Origin: Acidobacteriota bacterium
GTDB taxonomy: Bacteria > Acidobacteriota > Terriglobia > Bryobacterales > Bryobacteraceae
Reading direction: 5' to 3'
Assembly: GCA_025350695.1 (NCBI GenBank)
Contig: JANXXI010000165.1
Location: 1 to 46,243 of the forward strand
DNA: 46,243 nt
The position numbers and the translations under genes are program-made. Positions 33,801 to 40,572 of this stretch are shown piece by piece. The notes below the pieces were generated by a model, which searched no databases, was not told the DNA's origin, and worked only from the letters and a program-made list of their open reading frames with translations. The number at the start of each line of letters is the position of its first letter. The stretch's first letter is position 1.

Positions 33801-34446
33801 GTTCAACCGTCCGAATCAAAAGTCTTTAGCCAGCGATTACCGGCCCTTCAGTTTAGTGGTCGCCTACAACTATCGGACACCCAAATTAGCGGCGTTGAAT
33901 AAGGTTGCCCAGTTTGCCGTGAGGGATTGGATCTTCGGCGGCATTCTTACTTATCGCGCCGGATCGCAGATCGCCGTGCCCGCCTCGCAAACGGCGAATC
34001 TGGGGACGTACGTTTTCCAGAATACCCGCTACAACCGGGTTGCAGGCCAGCCGCTATTTAACTTTGACCCCGGCTGCCATTGCATTGATCCAAACCGGGA
34101 TGTGAAAATTCTGAATCCCGCCGCGTGGCAGGATGTGGGTCAAGGTCAGTGGGGTTTTTCCGCCCCGACCTACAGTGACTATCGTTGGGTGCGCACCGCC
34201 AACGAACAGATGAGTGTTGGCCGCACTTTCCCCATCATGGAAAATCGCCTTCGCTTTGAAGTGCGGATGGAATTGTTCAACGCCTTCAACCGCGTGACCC
34301 TTCCCGCTCCAACGGCAACCAATCCAAATCAAACTCCAACGTTCGATAACACCGGACGGCAAACCGGCGGGTATGGATTTATCAACGTGATCAACGGACT
34401 GAACGGCGCTCGCACCGGCCAATTGGTCGCCCGTATTCAGTGGTAG
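30856..34446 (+). CDS. Oar-like TonB-dependent outer membrane transporter
   Basis: A 1196-residue outer membrane protein. I chose ATG at 30856: a signal peptide (MLTRFIGIVFAGCLVAYGQ) starts there and GAGGGAG precedes it; the open frame extends upstream to 30781. A carboxypeptidase-regulatory-like (CnaB-type) domain lies at about 23-105 (GTMTGTVADPAGAMIPGAKV), followed by a plug (about 110-240; SVEAISEFSLQTSNFSAQYG) and a long barrel ending in GLNGARTGQLVARIQW with the usual terminal aromatic. This is the acidobacterial Oar/TonB-dependent family, used to import polymer fragments or chelates. No substrate can be named. It is flanked by a terminator hairpin. Confidence 0.95.
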   Translation: MLTRFIGIVFAGCLVAYGQNDRGTMTGTVADPAGAMIPGAKVAARNTETGSLSETITTPTGNYTIPALVAGNYELVVAAAGFNKKTQQGIRIQVAQTARLDVVMQIGSSAESVTVSADAPLLRSENAEISMNMTGEKFNQLPLNFGAGGTGSIRNWMAFAALAPGVNGDDQNASINGLPGGMFKILVEGIDVTSSNDTRWTSTVAASSVEAISEFSLQTSNFSAQYGGGLGGMFNFSTKSGTNQVHGSLYDYMTNETMFNAHRFFQPSRRDRDRKTDAGGTVGAPVYIPKLYNGKDKTFFFVNIEAFRNRTVTSGQLGTVPTTAYRSGDFSAALTNKNLGTDGLGRAILENLVYDPNTETTTGGRIYRNPFPGNIVPRSRFDSVSTKMQELFPTPTNSNLINNWVYEIENPRIQNLPSLKLDHNIGSLTKINFYWSYQSTHDVAGNDPLPYPITAKRDKTAAGHTYRFNVDRTITPTLLLHLGGGFLRFNNPDSSQAGSLQYDAVKSLGLTGATTDPSGFPRITGLSTGNFGGMGFNMGPTNANNYYNDKLNSNVDLTYIRGTHNYRIGAAFGNEMWSDRNTRGAQGIFGFSNAQTGLPSLVGTALTGGSVGLAYASFLLGMTSNAQVNAVQDPQWRKNTWALYAQDSWKVTRKLTIEYGLRWDLSGTGHEIHYRNSMFSPSIPNPTADGKLGAVAYEGYGQGRCNCSFTDIYPYAVSPRLSAAYQINSKTVIRAGWGISYGPGPNWWYVTNQTLLGVGFDNFTAPTPAFDQPASFLRDGLTYDKNALYTPTLNPGLGFTKGNLTNGVGNYYDPHGGRPPRINQWNIALQRELMKNLSLEAAYVGNRGVWLEANNLGSMNLISGSRLNAYGLNLNSAADRDLLTRFMNDPLVVGRGFTLPYPSFPTNRTLAQALRPFPQFTGNLNPTWAPLGSSWYDSLQAKLNKRYSHGMDFTAAFTWQKALGIGNGASNGGSLGGTINDMFNRPNQKSLASDYRPFSLVVAYNYRTPKLAALNKVAQFAVRDWIFGGILTYRAGSQIAVPASQTANLGTYVFQNTRYNRVAGQPLFNFDPGCHCIDPNRDVKILNPAAWQDVGQGQWGFSAPTYSDYRWVRTANEQMSVGRTFPIMENRLRFEVRMELFNAFNRVTLPAPTATNPNQTPTFDNTGRQTGGYGFINVINGLNGARTGQLVARIQW

Positions 34447-34465
34447 AAAATTGTTGACGGCTTTC

Positions 34466-34492
34466 GCGTGGACTGTGCTTTTACCGTCCACG
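34466..34492. terminator. Hairpin terminator between transporter and cytochrome genes
   Basis: GCGTGGAC at 34466-34473 pairs with GTCCACGC at 34485-34492 (perfect eight-base stem, 11-base loop). On the plus strand it is followed by AACGTTTTC. It lies 20 bases past the transporter stop and overlaps the last codons of the convergent cytochrome gene, so it may act for both directions. Confidence 0.55.
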
Positions 34493-36076
34493 CAACGTTT
34501 TCAATAAATCGGCCGCCGGAGCAAAGCCGGGGCTGATTTCAATTGCCTTCAGCAAATGCCGTTCGGCTGCTTGTTTGTCGCCCGACTTCCAATAGGCCAT
34601 CGCGAGATTTGTTCGCACCATTAGTAGGCCAGAGTTTTTCGAAAGCGCATCCTCCCACAGCGGGATCGCCTCCCCAAAGTTCGATTGTTCCATCATGATG
34701 CCGCCCAGCCCGGTTGAAGCCGTCACTTGCGAGGGATCGAGAGTCATAGCGCGGCGGTATAAGGGAATGGCCGACTGGCTGCGATTATCATTGCGGTACA
34801 GTTCGGCTAAGTAGAGCAGCACCTCGGTGTCGGAACCCGCAATCGGTAAAGCCTCGAGCAGTGGTAGCGCGCGTTCCTTGTCGCCGGCTATGGCGTAGGC
34901 CAGCGCTACATCGCGCGCGGACGATTCGACGCGGCCAAATGGGACTAACGCTCCACTGCTCGCGGCCGGCGCCCTCGGGAGTGGGCGCCGGGAAATGGAA
35001 TGGTCGGTATACACGACATGTTGCGCGTCGCGCACGTTGCTTTTGGGCATGTGGCAACTCGTGCAATCGTCCCCACGCTTGCTTCGTTCGGTTTTGGTTG
35101 CCTTACACGCAGCTAGCATATGGCAAGCCAGGCAGCGCGCTCGAAATGCAGCCATGCGTTTTGAAGGAGCCGGGACGGAATGCGCATCGTGACACGATCC
35201 GCACCAGAGCTTATCGCCAGAGGCCCTTTTACAGGCGCTTTGCTCCAACTTTTCGACGTGCCCACTCACCGTCATCGCGGTATTCGGATTGGCGCGGACA
35301 AACACCTTCACGGAATCCAATAAGATTTCGCCCGGTTGATAAGTATCCCAATCGGCGCCCTTCACCCGGAGCCGAACTTCGCCGGAAAGGTGGCATTGGG
35401 AACACACGCTATCGCGGCGAACCGGATCCAGTTTTGCGGGATTCACAATCGGGCCGCGGCGCGCTGCATGCTGCGCACCGGGCCCGTGGCAGCGTTCGCA
35501 AGCCACTCCGGCTTCAGCAAAGGGCGGCGACGCATAGCGGTTCTGGGTAGCTGCAATTGGGGACAGGAAGCTGGCGTGGCACGCCAGGCAGCCGGGCAGA
35601 ATAGGACGCGTCAGGTAGGGGTAATCGTAGACTTCGTACCGCGGGGCCAAAGCCCACCGTGAACCGTTGGCGTAGAAGGCTACTGGCGCTTCAAACAGGT
35701 AGCCATTGTCCGCAATTATGTAGCTGCGCGCCGCAGATCCCGAGCCAATGAAATACGGTAAGGCCTTGCGGCCGCGAAGAGATCCACCTGTATCGGCAAA
35801 TTCGAAAAACAATCCGGCGGCGTCCCTTTTGACCTGATAGCGAAAGCGCGCGGCGGGATCGGCGAACGCGGACTTGTTCCACGATTCCAATTGTCGTCCG
35901 TTGTCGGTTGCGCCGCTGCTCGCAGCCATCGCCGTTTTTGTGTAGGACGAGTAGATGGCGCGATGACATGGCGCACAGGATGCGCTTCCCCCATAGCCGG
36001 CGGGGAGGGCGCATTGAGCGGTCGGCATTGCAGCCAGTCCGATTGCGGCGAGAATTATTGCTTTAGCGGTCCGCAT
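34481..36076 (-). CDS. Secreted multiheme cytochrome c with TPR domain
   Basis: A 531-residue exported protein with a signal peptide (MRTAKAIILAAIGLAAMPTA). Seven CxxCH haem-binding motifs start at about residues 34, 163, 193, 225, 292, 315 and 338 (CAPCH, CLACH, CERCH, CSQCH, CGSCH, CLACH, CTSCH). From about 385 to the end there are four TPRs (VALAYAIAGDKERALPLLEA, LLYLAELYRNDNRSQSAIPL and so on). This cytochrome c554-like plus TPR architecture is common in acidobacteria and is thought to support periplasmic electron transfer or assembly. Partner enzymes are not adjacent. Haem spacing suggests a cytochrome c554-type core, not an extracellular wire. Confidence 0.92.
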   Translation of the reverse strand: MRTAKAIILAAIGLAAMPTAQCALPAGYGGSASCAPCHRAIYSSYTKTAMAASSGATDNGRQLESWNKSAFADPAARFRYQVKRDAAGLFFEFADTGGSLRGRKALPYFIGSGSAARSYIIADNGYLFEAPVAFYANGSRWALAPRYEVYDYPYLTRPILPGCLACHASFLSPIAATQNRYASPPFAEAGVACERCHGPGAQHAARRGPIVNPAKLDPVRRDSVCSQCHLSGEVRLRVKGADWDTYQPGEILLDSVKVFVRANPNTAMTVSGHVEKLEQSACKRASGDKLWCGSCHDAHSVPAPSKRMAAFRARCLACHMLAACKATKTERSKRGDDCTSCHMPKSNVRDAQHVVYTDHSISRRPLPRAPAASSGALVPFGRVESSARDVALAYAIAGDKERALPLLEALPIAGSDTEVLLYLAELYRNDNRSQSAIPLYRRAMTLDPSQVTASTGLGGIMMEQSNFGEAIPLWEDALSKNSGLLMVRTNLAMAYWKSGDKQAAERHLLKAIEISPGFAPAADLLKTLRGR

Positions 36077-36134
36077 CCCCTCACGCTTTAACCTAATGGA
36101 TGAGTGGCAGCGGCGCGGGCCGAAATAGTCCTGG

Positions 36135-37007
36135 TCACGCGCTATACATCTTGCAAACCTTCTTCAACTTTTCAAGCAGCGGCGGTACTTCCGTCTCAGC
36201 CGCCTTGGCCGCTTCATATTCCAGAGCCAAGTAACCCTTGTAGCTCGCCCGTTGCAACATGCTACCCACTCGATTCCAATCGGCCTCATGCGTGCCGGTT
36301 TCGTCTTGGATCTCGGCCTTCACCTGCACGTTCACGGCGTAAGGGACAATTATCTCCACTTGCTTATAAACGTCGCGCTTGAAGTTGCCGGTGTCCAGGT
36401 TCACGCCCACCCAGGGCGAATTCACGCGCTTCACGATATCCACGATGCGCTCGGCCTTCTCAGTTATGCCGCCATGATTTTCGAGGCCCAGCACAACGCC
36501 GCGGCTCCCCGCATAGTCGGCCGAACGCTTCAGCAGTTCCACCACCCAACCGGCGGCCTCGTCCTCGCTTGTGCCTTTCGGCACTGTTCCGCCGAAGACG
36601 CGAATGTGACCCGCGCCCAGCTTCGCCGCGGCGTCCACCCACTTCTTCACTTCGGTGAATTCCTTGGCCGCGGCGTCGCCCGGAGCCTTGCACATGTCGG
36701 TGCGGATGGAGATGCTATAAATCTCCACGCCATTTTTGTAGGCAAGTTGTTTTAGAGGATACAGGAACTCGTCGCTGACGTCGGGGAACCAGTAGACGGT
36801 CAGGTCAAGCCCGTCAATCCCGGTGTCCACCGCCAGACGCACCAGATCGTGGTAGCTCATCTTCTTTGCTTGCAGCGCCGTGCGAAACGAGTATGCGCAT
36901 AACGCCGAACGCAGCCTCGCCCGCCCGCCGGCCGCGGAAGCTGTGGGGAACAGGGTTAGCGGCAGCGCTGACGCCGCACAAGTCTTAAGGAGTTCTCGTC
37001 GATTCAT
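36135..37007 (-). CDS. Tat-exported sugar phosphate isomerase/epimerase-like TIM-barrel protein
   Basis: A 290-residue protein with a twin-arginine signal (MNRRELLKTCAASALPLTLF). The AP-endonuclease-2/xylose isomerase-like TIM barrel shows LALENHGG-type VVLGLENHGGITEKAERIVD (metal Glu), WVGVNLDTGNF (metal Asp), VNVQVKAEIQDETG (His/Lys region) and YKGYLALEYEAAKAA (C-terminal metal Glu). It is a metal-dependent isomerase/epimerase or hydrolase of sugar derivatives. In related bacteria such exported proteins sit with DUF1080 and oxidoreductase genes; here the nearest DUF1080 is 6 kb away. The substrate is unknown. Confidence 0.9.
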   Translation of the reverse strand: MNRRELLKTCAASALPLTLFPTASAAGGRARLRSALCAYSFRTALQAKKMSYHDLVRLAVDTGIDGLDLTVYWFPDVSDEFLYPLKQLAYKNGVEIYSISIRTDMCKAPGDAAAKEFTEVKKWVDAAAKLGAGHIRVFGGTVPKGTSEDEAAGWVVELLKRSADYAGSRGVVLGLENHGGITEKAERIVDIVKRVNSPWVGVNLDTGNFKRDVYKQVEIIVPYAVNVQVKAEIQDETGTHEADWNRVGSMLQRASYKGYLALEYEAAKAAETEVPPLLEKLKKVCKMYSA

Positions 37008-37047
37008 GGCGAAGGTTAGTGTATCGCACTCGCCCGGTAGGTTGCCG

Positions 37048-38319
37048 TTAGGGAATCCGTAACGGCTTATCTTCGTTAATCACAACCTGGTAGCGCGACC
37101 CGTCAATTTCGTAAACAACGCGCAGCGTCTTGTCGGCCCCAACGTCCGGATCGCCGCCCATGGTCTGGTTGTCCACCTGTGCCCGCAGTGCGTTGTTTTG
37201 AATTTTGGAGTTCAGTAATTGCGTTACATCGGAGGTCTTCTTAGAAGACCCGTAGGTTGCGGCAATAATCCGCAGCCCCACCGGCGGAGCCATGATGCCG
37301 CTGAAGAAACCGCCTCCGGCATTTGGCGGCGGGTTTTGCTGGGAAGCGCCGCTAACCGGGGATTGCGCCAAGGCGTTTGCGTCGGGAATTACGAGCGTTT
37401 GACCTTCGTCGGCGCTGGCTGTGTAATTCTGTCCGTTCCACTGATAGATTACCCGTAGCAATTTCCTGTTGGCTGGTGCGGGGTCAACCCCTCCGAGTGA
37501 GGCATTGTCCACTACAACCTGCAGCGAGTTATTTTGGATGAGTGAATCAAGGCGGGGCTTTACGTCGTTGAAACGGTCCGTTCTTGAAGCCTGATCCCTG
37601 TTATTGGGCTGCGCCGGCGCCCCGTACTGCGCCGATAAGATTGCCAATTGACTAATCCGCCCGCCCCTGGTGGAATTCGGCCTGTTAGGAACTCCAGCAA
37701 TTTGGTTGGCGGGAATATTCAGAATGCCGTCCTCGGGAACCGCAACATCATACTGTTGTCCTTGCCAGGAGTAGGTGACGCGAAGCGTTTTCTGTTTACC
37801 CATGATCGGGTCGCCGCCAAAGCTCTTGTTGTTTACTGGCGTGCTTAGCGCATTGTTCTGGATTCGAGAATCCAGAACGCTTTTCACATCCACCCACTTT
37901 GGATCGGCCCCATACCGGGCGGAGATAATTATGAATTGATTCTGCTGCTGTTGCCCGCCGCGGCGATTGCCGCCGATAACTCCGCCTAATCCTCCGGGCA
38001 ACCGCCCCGGGCCACCGGTAGTAGGCAGGATAATCCAGGCCCCATCCTGCGCGGAGATCTCGCCGTTCTGACCATTGAAATTGTACTGCACCCAAAGAGT
38101 CTTCAGCTGTCCAGGAACTGGATCGCCCCCTAGCGAATCAGGCATCGCCTGTACGCGGAGCGATGCGCTGTTTTGAACTTTGGCTTGCACGGCGGACGTG
38201 ACGTCCCGTACCGTGCGGCCATCCCCGTAGGTGGCGCGAGTGATTTGTAGATTAGCTTGACCGAAACTGACGCTGCTCAGTAACAGGCTGAACAAAAGTG
38301 TAAATCGTGGCAATGGCAT
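37048..38319 (-). CDS. Secreted protein with four DUF3395-like repeats
   Basis: A 423-residue secreted protein with a signal peptide (MPLPRFTLLFSLLLSSVSFG). Four copies of an about 73-residue repeat occupy residues 26-99, 131-203, 227-312 and 350-423, joined by Gly/Pro/Asn/Gln-rich linkers. Each copy reads I-x-x-A-x-YG, then DV(T/K)..(L/V)...IQNN(A/S)L, then LGGDP..G..K.LRV.Y...GQ.Y, and ends ..(E/D)(D/G)..L.IP. The pattern resembles DUF3395, the C-terminal domain of the mitochondrial DnaJ-like protein DNAJC11. Its role is unknown. The third copy has an insertion after YG and the first is the most divergent. Confidence 0.85.
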   Translation of the reverse strand: MPLPRFTLLFSLLLSSVSFGQANLQITRATYGDGRTVRDVTSAVQAKVQNSASLRVQAMPDSLGGDPVPGQLKTLWVQYNFNGQNGEISAQDGAWIILPTTGGPGRLPGGLGGVIGGNRRGGQQQQNQFIIISARYGADPKWVDVKSVLDSRIQNNALSTPVNNKSFGGDPIMGKQKTLRVTYSWQGQQYDVAVPEDGILNIPANQIAGVPNRPNSTRGGRISQLAILSAQYGAPAQPNNRDQASRTDRFNDVKPRLDSLIQNNSLQVVVDNASLGGVDPAPANRKLLRVIYQWNGQNYTASADEGQTLVIPDANALAQSPVSGASQQNPPPNAGGGFFSGIMAPPVGLRIIAATYGSSKKTSDVTQLLNSKIQNNALRAQVDNQTMGGDPDVGADKTLRVVYEIDGSRYQVVINEDKPLRIP

Positions 38320-38367
38320 TCCTCATTGTCTCTGATTCTACCCTGTCACATCTGGGAGTGGCGGGGA

Positions 38368-38442
38368 TTGTTGAAACTTGTAATGGCGCCAACAACTGAG
38401 CAGGGCGTCCTTGTGGGCCACCCGCCGAAGGCGCTTCGGCCT
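38368..38442 (-). repeat. REP-like hairpin repeat, copy A
   Basis: About 75 bases closely matching 43771-43844. It contains CCGAAGGCGCTTCGG, a perfect inverted repeat, and the stretch GAGCAGGGCGTCCTTGTGGG. It abuts the stop codon of the S24-like gene, immediately downstream on the minus strand. See the copy at 43771 and the related finding. Confidence 0.8.
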
Positions 38443-39278
38443 TACTCTTCCGAAGGGAGGACTGCCACGAACTCGCCTACTACCCGGAATTGATCGGGCT
38501 CTAAGGACCAGGCCGAATAGGCCGGGTTCAATGGTTCGAGTCGAATGCCGGCATGCCGCCAATCACCCTCATCCGAACTGTTTTGAATCTTCTCACTGCG
38601 GTAGACCTTGATCGTGAATCGCGTGGCTTCGTCGAACTCGCCGAATTTTTCGATCAACAACTTCCGCCCCGACCGGCTACCCACAACGTTGCGGCGGAAC
38701 ACGCACAGGCTTCCGTCCTTGATCAGCGGCTCCATGGAATAGCCAGTCACCCGGGCCACAAACATGTCCGGCGTTGCGCGTACGCCTGCTGGAGCTTCCA
38801 CCCAATCCTTGATTTCGTTCAACCCCAACTGCTCTCCCAAATGCCCGGCCGCAGCCTGGCAGGAAGTCAGGGGCAGATGCGTCTTGTAAGGAGCCAGGGC
38901 CACGCGGACGTTCTGCCGAAACAGCCGCCGCAGGCGAGCATCAAAGTCGGCCACCAACATCGACTCGCGGTCGGTGACGCGCAGGATGTTGCTCCAATGC
39001 TCTTCGAGATAGGAAAGCACTTCGGTTCCGCCTTTTTCCTCGGCCTGCCGTTCCAAGTCGCCTTCGAGCAACTCAAGAACGTCATGTTCTTCGGGTGCAA
39101 CGTCGTTCCAGTCTTTGCGGAATTTTAAGTGAAGCTTGTTCGCAGCAGTGTCCAGCAGAAGAACGCCTACTGTTTCTGGTCTCGCGCCAGGCAATTGTAG
39201 ATCGACAAAAACGCACTCAGCACGCTTCAATTCAACCAGTTTTGAATCCACGCCCGTGCCTGTGCGCTCAAGGTTCAT
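38442..39278 (-). CDS. S24 peptidase-like protein without DNA-binding domain
   Basis: A 278-residue protein. Residues about 135-240 are an S24 (LexA/UmuD-like) domain: CQAAAGHLGE contains an Ala-Gly pair where LexA is cut, FVARVTGYSMEPLIKDGSL has the nucleophile Ser181, and FTIKVYRSEK the general-base Lys (about 224). The end RLEPLNPAYSAWSL is also typical. The N-terminus (1-130: VFVDLQLPGARPETVGVLLL, then helical) is not a helix-turn-helix; it recalls DUF3037-like proteins, with low certainty. It may be a signal-cleaved sensor rather than a repressor. It lies after a palindrome and before the REP-like repeat. Confidence 0.85.
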   Translation of the reverse strand: MNLERTGTGVDSKLVELKRAECVFVDLQLPGARPETVGVLLLDTAANKLHLKFRKDWNDVAPEEHDVLELLEGDLERQAEEKGGTEVLSYLEEHWSNILRVTDRESMLVADFDARLRRLFRQNVRVALAPYKTHLPLTSCQAAAGHLGEQLGLNEIKDWVEAPAGVRATPDMFVARVTGYSMEPLIKDGSLCVFRRNVVGSRSGRKLLIEKFGEFDEATRFTIKVYRSEKIQNSSDEGDWRHAGIRLEPLNPAYSAWSLEPDQFRVVGEFVAVLPSEE

Positions 39279-39348
39279 TCAGAATGCCTAATCTCTTCGA
39301 TTGTATCCTTATCGGCATGGGGCTGAAGATTCTCCAGACAAACATTGG

Positions 39349-39421
39349 TGGCCGCAAGTGAACGCGAATAAAAATTAGATTGTTTTTGTTATCCGCGTTT
39401 ATCCGCGTTCATCTGCGGCCA
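39349..39421. repeat. Large imperfect palindrome with tandem TTATCCGCGT
   Basis: Left arm 39349-39372 (starts TGGCCGC-type, contains GTGAACGCGAATAAA) pairs with right arm 39398-39421 (TTTATCCGCGTTCATCTGCG). The arms agree at about 21 of 24 positions, and the loop is about 25 bases. The right half also has two tandem copies of TTATCCGCGT. Sequences of the ATCCGCGTTCATCTGCGG kind recur in intergenic regions of many bacteria. It lies between the VWA and S24-like genes. Confidence 0.7.
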
Positions 39422-39426
39422 TAATC

Positions 39427-40446
39427 CTACTTACCCTTCTTTCCGATAACCTCGGGTCCATAGGGGTAGTATCCCTCGCGGTTTCGGACTTTTAAGTTAG
39501 GAAGGTTAACCTCTACCGCAATCCGACGCTTTACGCGCTTGCTCTCTTCTTTGTCTGGAACGTAACGCAAAATGTACTGGGTAGTAATTTCACCGGCCAC
39601 ATTGGCTACCGCCCCAAAAATTCCCTTGGCTATTTCCCCGGCGTACCCGCCCGTGCCTACTTTAATGGCGTAGTTCCCTTCGTCCGATGGGGTCGAAAGG
39701 TATCCGGGAATATCCTTGTACAAGTTGTTCAATGGATATTCCACCCGTCCGCCCGTAGCCGCCGCCAAACGGGTCAGGTTCTTTTCGCCTTCGCTTGAGA
39801 ATCCAAATGCTACTGTCGAAATTCCGTAAACCGTCACTAGATTTCGTTGAGCGATTTCAAGCACTTCTTCAAGGGATTTCTTTGAGGCATTGTCATGGCC
39901 ATCTCCGATGACCACGATCACGCGCCTCGGCTCCAGTGGCTCACCCTTGACCAGGTTTCGCGAGGTGCACGCCATGTAAATCGCATCATACAAAGCGGCC
40001 CCGCCGCCCGTTTTGAGCTTGCCGATCTTCTCCACAATTTTGGCTGAATCGCTAGTTGTGTTGACCGCCAATTCCGCCTGTTCCTTGTAAGTAACCAAAT
40101 AACCCGAAAACTTCTTCTTCCGGTCCGATTCCGGCAGCAATGTCAGAGCCAGTTCTTGTGCGGCCTCCTGATACTTTTTCCAGTGCATTGTCGAGGCGCT
40201 TGAAAGATCGAGCAGGAACCCCACCACAATCGGCTGCTCCCGCTCACGCGAGAAGAAGGTGATCGTCTGTTCCTTGCCTTCGTCGAAGATTTTGAAATCT
40301 TCCTTATTCAAATCGGTGACGAACCGCCCTTTCTCGTCGGTCACCGTTACCGGCACAATTACTTCATTGACCGACGCGCTTAATGTGACCTGCCCGAAAG
40401 CGGATGTGGTAAGACAGAGAAGACCCAAGACCAGTAGGTAGCGCAT
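39427..40446 (-). CDS. Secreted VWFA-related protein (acidobacterial type)
   Basis: A 339-residue secreted protein with a signal peptide (MRYLLVLGLLCLTTSAFG). It begins with the hallmark VNEVIVPVTVTDEKGRFVTD, NKEDFKIFDEGKEQTI, then a VWA domain (about 72-270). The metal site reads LLDLSSASTM, with Ala where DxSxS has Ser, so it is altered; KTGGGAALYDA (Thr) and IGDGHDN (Asp) are intact. The C-terminal KVRNREGYYPYG is typical. It belongs to the acidobacterial VWFA-related family, of unknown function. It lies upstream of the S24-like gene, with a palindrome between them. Confidence 0.9.
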   Translation of the reverse strand: MRYLLVLGLLCLTTSAFGQVTLSASVNEVIVPVTVTDEKGRFVTDLNKEDFKIFDEGKEQTITFFSREREQPIVVGFLLDLSSASTMHWKKYQEAAQELALTLLPESDRKKKFSGYLVTYKEQAELAVNTTSDSAKIVEKIGKLKTGGGAALYDAIYMACTSRNLVKGEPLEPRRVIVVIGDGHDNASKKSLEEVLEIAQRNLVTVYGISTVAFGFSSEGEKNLTRLAAATGGRVEYPLNNLYKDIPGYLSTPSDEGNYAIKVGTGGYAGEIAKGIFGAVANVAGEITTQYILRYVPDKEESKRVKRRIAVEVNLPNLKVRNREGYYPYGPEVIGKKGK

Positions 40447-40479
40447 AACCCTAGATTATCCTTTTCATCTCCCACTTGC

Positions 40480-40503
40480 ACAAGTAAACAAGTAAACAAG
40501 TAA
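40480..40503. repeat. Three tandem copies of ACAAGTAA
   Basis: Three perfect head-to-tail copies of the octamer ACAAGTAA (40480-40487, 40488-40495, 40496-40503), followed by AAAG. They sit in the gap upstream of the VWA gene and downstream of the protease terminator. A variable-number repeat or a regulator site are both possible. Confidence 0.75.
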
Positions 40504-40522
40504 AAAGCTTGATGCAAAGCAA

Positions 40523-40551
40523 AACGCCCGTACCTTGAGGGGCCGGGCGTT
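40523..40551 (-). terminator. Rho-independent terminator of the M48 protease gene
   Basis: Stem AACGCCCG (40523-40530) with CGGGCGTT (40544-40551). Read on the minus strand the hairpin is followed by TTGCTTTG. It lies about 22 bases past the M48 stop. Confidence 0.7.
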
Positions 40552-40572
40552 CATAAATTGCAGCGAATCGAA

